Source: Oscillospiraceae bacterium
Lineage (GTDB): Bacteria; Bacillota; Clostridia; Oscillospirales; Acutalibacteraceae
DNA: 64,000 nt
Assembly: GCA_015066105.1 (NCBI GenBank)
Contig: SVOY01000008.1
Span: 47,794 to 111,793 of the forward strand
Reading direction: 5' to 3'
Part shown: in pieces, positions 1-8,000 of the stretch
Numbering within the stretch: the stretch's first letter is position 1
Layout of the letters: every line of letters starts with the position of its first letter
Program-made: the position numbers and the translations under genes
The notes under the pieces: model-generated
Databases searched by the model: none
What the model was told of the DNA's origin: nothing
The model's input: the letters and a program-made list of their open reading frames with translations, nothing else

Positions 1-5
1 ACCGA

Positions 6-34
6 AAACGGGGTTGCTTTTAATTTCCCCGTTT
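6..34 (+). terminator. Terminator of a gene upstream of the window
   Basis: AAACGGGG (6-13) pairs with CCCCGTTT (27-34) and is followed by a T-containing tail. It probably ends a transcript whose gene lies left of the window. The next gene starts only 17 bases downstream. Confidence 0.55.
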
Positions 35-51
35 GTTTAAGGAGTGTTACA

Positions 52-1488
52 ATGCTTTCAGACCGTTCCCTTTCGGCGGGTGATATATTCGGCAGCTTTA
101 TCGGTACCTTCAACGATTATTTTTATTCCTACATTCTTATAATTCTGCTTTTGTTTTTCGGCATATACTTTACCCTCCGAACGGGCTTTGTACAGCTTCG
201 CTTTTTCAAAGAGCAGCTTCGTGCCGTTACTGAAAAGCCCGAAGACGGCAAGAGCGTATCCTCCTTTCAGGCATTGATGCTTTCAACGGCCTCACGGGTG
301 GGAACGGGTAATATTATCGGCGTTTCAACGGCGCTTTGCCTTGGCGGCTTCGGCTCGGTGTTCTGGATGTGGGTGGTTGCCGTTGTGGGCGGTGCTCTTG
401 CATTTGTTGAAAGCACCCTTGCGCAGATATTCAAAAAAAGGGGAGCGGACGGAAGCTACGGCGGCCCTGCCTATTATATTGAAGCGGCACTTAAAAGCAG
501 GAAGCCCGGAGTGCTTTTTTCCGTGCTTCTTATAATGACCTACGGCATAGGCTTCAATATGCTTACATCCTACAATCTGCAGTCAACCTTTTCGCAGTAC
601 AGCTTTTACAATGACGAAATCTCTCCCTGGATTATCGGTGCCGTAACGGCGGGTATTGTCGGCTTTTGCTTTCTCGGCGGCGGCAAGCGGATTGTAAGTG
701 TCACATCCTTTCTTGTGCCGGTTATGGGCGTGATTTATATTTTAACGGCCTTTATAATAGTTCTTCTCAACGCTCACTCCATACCGTCGGTTCTGAGAAC
801 GGTATTCACCGAGGCCTTTGACCTTGAAGCGGTTTTCGGCGGCTTTTCCGGCTCTTGTGTTATGTACGGCATAAAGAGGGGACTGCTCAGCAATGAGGCA
901 GGCGTCGGCTCTGCGCCCAATGCCTCAGCCGCGGCCAAGGTGAGCCACCCGGTAAAGCAGGGCCTTGTTCAGATGCTTTCGGTTTCAATAGATACTCTGC
1001 TTATCTGCACGGCAACGGCATTTATGTGTATGTGCTCAGGAGTTGAGCCTTCGGCTGAAATATCCGGTGCAAAATACGTTCAGCTTTCTGTTCAGAGCAC
1101 CCTCGGAAGCATCGGCCCCGTAATCATAACCGTTGCAATGGTGCTTTTTGCTTTTACAACCCTTGTGGGTAATATTTATTACGTTGAAAAATGTGTCGGC
1201 TACATTATCGGCAAGGAGCCGGGCAAGGCTGTGAGCAACATTACAAAGCTTTTTCTTGCCGCCTTTACCTTTGCCGGAGCCGTACTGAACGCTGACCTTT
1301 TGTGGAACATTGCCGATCTGACTATGGGGCTTATGATACTTATCAACGTTCCCGTAATTGCGCTTCTGAGCAGGTACACCTTCAGAGCACTTAAGGACTA
1401 CGAAAATCAGCGGAGAAGAGGGGAAAATCCCGTCTTTTTTGCAAGAAATATCGACCTTCCTTACGAGGTGGATTATTGGAAAATGTAA
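52..1488 (+). CDS. AGCS-family sodium:amino-acid (alanine/glycine) symporter
   Basis: This is a polytopic membrane transporter of 478 residues, the usual length for the alanine/glycine:cation symporter family, which imports small neutral amino acids with sodium. Family signatures are visible: a glycine-rich stretch SRVGTGNIIGVSTAL near residue 80, and the SNEAGVGSAPNASAAA segment near residue 280 that lines the substrate path. Many hydrophobic segments run along the whole length. The start is set by AAGGAG at 39-44, seven bases before the ATG. It stands alone between two terminators, so it is probably a single-gene transcript. The amino acid carried cannot be decided from sequence; alanine or glycine is most likely. 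Confidence 0.93.
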   Translation: MLSDRSLSAGDIFGSFIGTFNDYFYSYILIILLLFFGIYFTLRTGFVQLRFFKEQLRAVTEKPEDGKSVSSFQALMLSTASRVGTGNIIGVSTALCLGGFGSVFWMWVVAVVGGALAFVESTLAQIFKKRGADGSYGGPAYYIEAALKSRKPGVLFSVLLIMTYGIGFNMLTSYNLQSTFSQYSFYNDEISPWIIGAVTAGIVGFCFLGGGKRIVSVTSFLVPVMGVIYILTAFIIVLLNAHSIPSVLRTVFTEAFDLEAVFGGFSGSCVMYGIKRGLLSNEAGVGSAPNASAAAKVSHPVKQGLVQMLSVSIDTLLICTATAFMCMCSGVEPSAEISGAKYVQLSVQSTLGSIGPVIITVAMVLFAFTTLVGNIYYVEKCVGYIIGKEPGKAVSNITKLFLAAFTFAGAVLNADLLWNIADLTMGLMILINVPVIALLSRYTFRALKDYENQRRRGENPVFFARNIDLPYEVDYWKM

Positions 1489-1493
1489 CTATT

Positions 1494-1525
1494 CGCACAG
1501 GGTGTTTTATATCCTGTGCGTTTCT
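1494..1525 (+). terminator. Rho-independent terminator after the AGCS symporter
   Basis: CGCACAGG (1494-1501) and CCTGTGCG (1513-1520) form a perfect 8-bp stem followed by TTTCTGC and a run of Ts. It lies five bases after the symporter stop codon. Confidence 0.85.
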
Positions 1526-2025
1526 GCATTTTTATAGAAAAAATAACGATTAAATTGTTAACTAAATGTAAACATAAGCTGATAACTATTTAACTTTAAC
1601 TATATATATGTTAAAATACACATGTATATAAGATGGTGTCTTTATGTGTCTTTTCGGTAATTTTTTCAGCAGGTTAACCGATGTTTTTCCTGCAAAGCAG
1701 ATAGCTTTACAACTGTTAAGATATTTGCTTTACAGGAACGATTTCCCGGATATGGCTGACAAGTTAAAAGCTTTACTTTTTTAGCTTTTCGGTCAAGCCT
1801 TGACAAGCTGAAAGCTTTACAAAAAAGTGTGCAAAAGAGATGCCGTATACAATAATAAAAACCTTTTTGTTATTTAATGTTTTTAAAACATAAAATATAA
1901 AACGGTTGATATGGGAGGATTGATAAACTTACCGTCGGTTCCCGTTTGGCTTGCGGGAGTTGACAAAAGTGGGAGCGTGGGCTCCTTAAGCAAATTCAAA
2001 GAAATAATTTTAATGGAGGAAAAAC
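1526..2025 (+). promoter_or_regulatory. Long upstream region of the giant gene with 44-bp-spaced direct repeats
   Basis: This 500-base stretch holds no supportable gene. Two 20-base copies, TGACAAGTTAAAAGCTTTAC at 1757-1776 and a copy with two differences at 1801-1820, lie exactly 44 bases apart. Two further partial copies of GCTTTAC occur upstream near 1705 and 1729. Spacing of about four helical turns would suit a protein bound on one face of the DNA, but no promoter can be fixed with confidence. The region upstream of 1660 is AT-rich. It presumably carries the control signals of the large secreted protein; the role of the repeats is inference. Confidence 0.45.
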
Positions 2026-5000
2026 ATGAAAGTTACCAAAAAACTTTTATCCGTGCTTTTGTCAATCATTATGATTATGACAAGCATGAGCGTATGCTTC
2101 GGTACCTTTGTTGTGCCTGCTGCAGCTGAAGATGTTGACTATACTCAGCAGCTTGCTGATAAGCTCAAGGACAGTGCATACGCAGACACACTTGCTCTTC
2201 TCGGTAAAAGCACCAAGAGTGGTAGCAAATTAGCACAAACCACAACTGTTACTTTCAGTAGCTACAAGAACTTCAAGCAGGCTGCTGAGCTTCTTCGTCT
2301 TGTTCACAATGCTATGAAGCAGACAGACTCTTACAAGAAGGCTTACGACTTTGCGAACGGTCTTGACAGTAACAGTAAGACCGACCAGGCTGCTGCTTGT
2401 AACGGTGCTAACACCAAGAATCTTTATGATGATATCATTAAAGGTCTTGAAAAGAAGAGTGTTACAATCGACACAAACATCACAACATTCATTGGCAGTG
2501 TTTACCATATGGACGGTGCTACCGCTCATAACAAAGACTCAAACGGTAAGAGCTCTCTTTCGACATGGAAAAACACTGTAACATATTCAACAACTGACTA
2601 CAAGGGCTACCTTGCTCAGATTGGTAAGGCATCAGCCGTAGAGTCATCTGCTGAAATGGGTGTTCAGTATGTTATTCAGATGCAGGGTAATCTTTACTAC
2701 AAAGACGGTTGCGATAAGAAGTATCACCATCAGATCTGGCTTGAAAATACAGATATCGCAGCTCCCTCAACTTCATCAACAAACACAGAAATGAAGTCAA
2801 AGGTTAATGCTCACATTTCAGAGCTTGAAAGCTTCATCAACATCACCTATGCTGAAATGCTTGCAATGAGCAAAACCGCACTTGACAACAAGGTTTCCGA
2901 GCTCGATACTGCTATTTCAAATGCAGTTACATATTGCGGCGCTCAGTCAACCTATGATGCTCTTTATGCTGACTATGCAGCGGGTATTGCTAATTTCCGC
3001 ACATCGATTCAGTCAGCAAAGGACTTTGCAAACTTTATGCCCACAGTTGATGCTTGGAATGCTTTTGTTGAAGCTAATCCCAATTACGGTGTATTCCAGT
3101 ATCCCAACTTCGGTGTTAAGGGCTCAGAAGGCCACACAAACCTTCTTGCCGATTATGCAACCTTCAAGGCATACCGTGATTACCTCCTTACCGGTGGTTC
3201 AATTTACGATTACCTTGTTGATTACAATTACATTGACGAAGCCTACTACACCAACTTCTACGATAACGTAGTTGCTTATGACCTTCAGGACTCAAAGGAT
3301 GCAGCTGATGCTCTTTATATTCAGTATGCAGCTTCAGTTGCCGATGTAGAAGGCGAAGCAGAAATGACTCTTGAAGAAAAGACGATTGTTTACAACGAAT
3401 TCTGCGGCTTTATCAATAATATCGGCAACTATTCAGACCAGGTTGTAGCTGCTGTTTATACAGACGGCTGGCAGTATCTCATCGATATGAGAGAATACTT
3501 CAAGTGTGAAATCAATCCTGCAGTTCTTTATTTTGCTGAAAATGCATATAAGACCTTTACGGAGTTGAGCACAACGGCTCTTTGGGATGAAATCAATGTT
3601 GCAAAGGGTCATCAAGCAGACCTTACAGCTCTTTATAATGAAGTAAAGACTAACATCGGTCAGGATAAGGCTGACAGTCTTCTTTCAGGTCTCAGAGCTG
3701 ATGCTACAACAATGATTGAGAATCTTTATAAGACTCTTGCAGACCGCTTTACTCTTGAAGTAAACAATGCATGGGACGTTTACGTTGCCCTCGGCAAGCC
3801 CACAGCTCTTAAGGTTGATACCTTCCTTCAGCTTTCAGCTGTTATGGTTGCTATTGAGCCCTCAATCCTTACAGACCTTCAGGCTGCAGGTAAGGCAGGT
3901 TATATCACTCAGACAACAATCGACAGATATAACGAGCTTATGAAGGTAGGCGGCATCTATGAAATCTGGAACGCTTATGCTTCAACCTTCGGCTTCCCCG
4001 ACTATAAGCAGACTGAGATTAAGTATGATGACCGTATTCCTATGGAAGGCGATGAGCTCAAAACAGCTAACGACCCCGTAACAGAGGCAGAAATGCTTAA
4101 GCTTATTGAAGCTCTTGACACAATCATCACAAGTGACACAGTCGGCAATCTTCTCGGCGGACTCCTCGGTGCAGAAGAAGGCGAGGGCTTTGACCTCGGT
4201 GCAATGCTTACAGACCTTATAAAGGGCGCACTCTTTACTGACGACTTCATCAACACAGTTGTTCAGATGCTCTATCCTCTCGTTCTCGGTGAGTTCGATA
4301 AGGTATGGGCAACCCTTCCTATCACTGTTACCTACTCAGGTATGAACATCAAGGTTCAGTATGAAAAGACTCTTCATACTATCCTTAAGGAAGGCGAATT
4401 TGAAATTTATCCCGACCTTCTCGCGTCAAGACTTGAAAAGCGCGATCAGTCAACAAAGTATGCTGATAACATTGCTCTTCTCAAGGCAGCAGGCGGCGAA
4501 GCTGACTCCTGGGAGTCACCCAAGCTTGTTGATGTTGAAACAGGTAAGCTCAAGCTCTCATGGGGCGTAACAGAGCAGAAGGAAAAGCTTGATGCAGGTG
4601 AAATCACACAGGCTCAGTTTGATAAGTTCTTCTATGATGCATTCGAAGATGCTACCTCAGGTCTTCTTCCTCTTCTCACAACCCTTATCACAAACAAGGC
4701 ATGGACACCTGCTAAGTGCGAGGATATCGGTAAGGCTAATGCAACACTTCTCACTCTTAATATCTCACTTCAGCTCGGTTCAAGAGCTACAAGCGGTTAC
4801 GCCAATATGCTTGTACCCATCTACGAGCTTCTCGGTGTTCCCTACACAGCTGTATCAACAATTGAAAGCAGCACATATAACTCAGACGTTTCATACGTTC
4901 TTGAACAGATTCTTACTCCTGTCTTTACATTCCTCGATAAGCTCGGTGACGCACCCGTAGATACACTTCTCGAGGTTCTTCCCGACCTTGTTTATGCTCT

Positions 5001-8000
5001 TGCATTCCGTATGGCTAAGCCCATGCTCAATATGCTTAACTGTGACATCACATATGATGCTTCAGCAACACTTGTTGGCTCAGTTCTTGCTGACGGTGCT
5101 TACATTGCAGTCGGTGACCTTCTTATCGGTAACGAAGAAGACAAGCTTCTTAAGGAAGAAATGTTTGCAGGCGGTCTCAACTCAATCCTTGCATTCTTCG
5201 GCCTCAACATTCCTGCAATCGACCAGGCTAAGCTTGCTACTCTCGGTGAGCTCACAACAATGAGCACATCAAGAAAAGCATGGATTTATGACAATTCAGC
5301 TATCGCTGCAAATACAGCTTACACAATCAAGGCTGATAAGGCTGACGTAGCCTACTATCTCCTTTCATACATTCTCGGCATCGTTAAGGACGAAGCTTCA
5401 CTCAGACAGCTTCTCAGTCTCTTTATGACTAAGGAGGATGAGAACGGCGAAGCAGTTGCCGATACAGAAGCTATCGATGCACTTATTAACGACACTCTCT
5501 ACAATGACGAGGGTCTTAACCTTGACGAAATCAACACAGGCAATGCAATCGCAGCTATCGTTGAGCTTGCAAATCAGATTGAATACGGTGTTGATCCTTA
5601 CACATGGTATGCAGGCGAATATGATTCACCTGTCGGCACATCAGCAGCAGAAATTTACCTCAATCCCAACAATGACTGGACGGAAGACAAGGCTCAGTAC
5701 CTCTATGACAACCTTGAAAATCTTCTTGCATCAATCTTCACAATGGCAAAGCTTGACCTTGATGCCGAAGCTGAAGGTGTTCAGACATCAATTGAGGATG
5801 CACTCGGCGTTGCAATAAACGGTCTCTTTACAAATGAAACCGTAACGGCACTTGCTAAGCTTCTCGGTTCACTTTCAGACCTCGAAGCACTTCTCGCAGG
5901 CGGCGAAGAAACACCCGACGCAAACGAGCCCGAAACAGTTGAAGAAGGCGAAGAGGAAGCAGCAGGTCTCAACATTGCTGAAATTCTTAATGACCTTCTT
6001 GTTAACGAACTCGGCATCGACCTTTCGGTTTATGCTCAGTATGCTGATATTGCTGAAGGCGAAGTAGTTGACTTTGGTGTAACAGATGCAGAGTCATTTG
6101 CAGCAGCTCTTACAGAGCTCCTTGCTCCTCTTAAGAATGTACTTGACTTCATCCTTGGCGGTAAGGACCTTACCCTTATCGACAGCGCAATCACACTTCA
6201 TGGCTATAAGGGCTATGACAACGCAATTATTCCTCTTCTTGAGGCTCTCGGTGCAACTCCTGCCGCTTACACAGAAGGCGCAGACACACTTGCACTTACA
6301 CTTGATGCACTTGTTGGCGTAATCAACAAGCTTACAACAAACGATCCCGCAGTGGATTATGACGGCGCTATCTATACTATTATTGATATGCTTCCCGGCG
6401 TTCTCTACTATATTTCAAGTAATGCACTTTCACAGGGTGTAGATAAGCTTCTCACTCCCGTATATGCAGTTCTTGATACAATCCGTCCCATCTACAATGT
6501 TAACCTCAGCGAGCTTCTTGCAGGTATTGAAGTTGACCTTGATAAGGACGGCGTTAAGGAGTCTCTCGGCCTTGACCTTAAGAATCTTGACTGGACCTTC
6601 ATCTTCGGTCTTCTCAACGACCTTCTCGGTCTTGACCTCAGCGCTCTTAAGCAGGTTATCTATGATGTATCAAAGGTAATCGGTGAAGAGTATAACTCAG
6701 CATCAGCTCTTCAGAGCACTTGGAAGAAGGGTGCATACAACGCAAACTTCTCTCAGGCAGATATGCTCACCGTTATCCTTTCATTTGTTCTTGAATGGGC
6801 AACTGTAAAGGAAAATGCTGATAAGCTTGATGAGCTTCTTAAGACAAACGGCATCATCGCTTCACTCAACACAGTATTTGCTGATGTTGAAATCACCTAC
6901 GGTACACCCGACTGGGCTTACTGGTTCTCAACAGAAGACGAATTCAACGCATATCTTGCAGGCGATGCCAACATTCCCAATACACTCGCAGCTCTCGATT
7001 GGGAGAACATTGAAAGCAATGATTGGAACCTTGAAGCAGCAAAATACTTTGCAGACAACCTTCCCGAGCTTGTTGACCTTATCATCGGTATGATTAACAA
7101 GGACAAGGTTGACGAAGACGGCAATGCGCTTCCCACCAATCTTTCAGACCTTCTCAGTGGTCTTGTGAACGGTCTCGTTAATGCCGAGACAATCAACAGC
7201 CTTGTTGGTATGCTCACAAATCTCCTTGCAGACATTGACGAAAATCTTATCAACACTGCAGGCTATCTCCTTGATATTGACCTTGCAGGTCTTAAGGCTT
7301 ACACCTGCAAAGCAGAAATCAACACAATCAGCGACTTCATCAACGAGCTCGCAGTTGTACTTGATACATATGCAGGCGGTCTTGTAAACTGGCTCTTCTT
7401 CGGTGATGACTACAGATTTGCCAAGAAGTCAGACAGCACAGACACAATCGTAATCAACGGCGGCCTCGGCTATGAAAAGGGTCTTGCAATGATTCTTGAA
7501 GCACTTGGCTGTGAGCTTCCCGAAAAGCCTGACACCAAGTCAGTTCTCGGTGCACTTGCAACAAGAGTTGAAGAAATTTTTGCTGCTCCCGTTGACGAGA
7601 TTATCGAGCTTCTTCCCAACCTTGTTTACTTCCTCAACGCAAACGGTGCAGGTGTTGCAGTTGACAACCTCCTTAAGCCCGTTAACGCACTTCTTACAAA
7701 GCTTCAGGCATTCGGCCTCAACGTAAACCTCAACGAGCTCATCGGTATTGACCTTGCAGAGCTTTCACTTGAAAACGTTGTAACAATCGTTGAAGGTGCA
7801 ACCGACCTTCCCCTTGATGCCGCAGAAAACATTCTTGTAAACTTCTGCACAGGTAAGATTACAAAGGGCGAATTCATTTACAAGATGGAAGCAGCCGAAG
7901 AAGATGTAATCACAATTCTTCTGGTTGTTGCACTTGAGCTTGTTTCAGATGATGCATTTGCAGCTAAGCTTGACGAAATGCTTGGAACAGACTTCATCGC

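Noticed and set aside
1911..2129. Short plus-strand frame overlapping the start of the giant gene
   Set aside because: It has no ribosome site, and the giant gene's own GGAGG and ATG lie inside it. It is a shadow of that gene.
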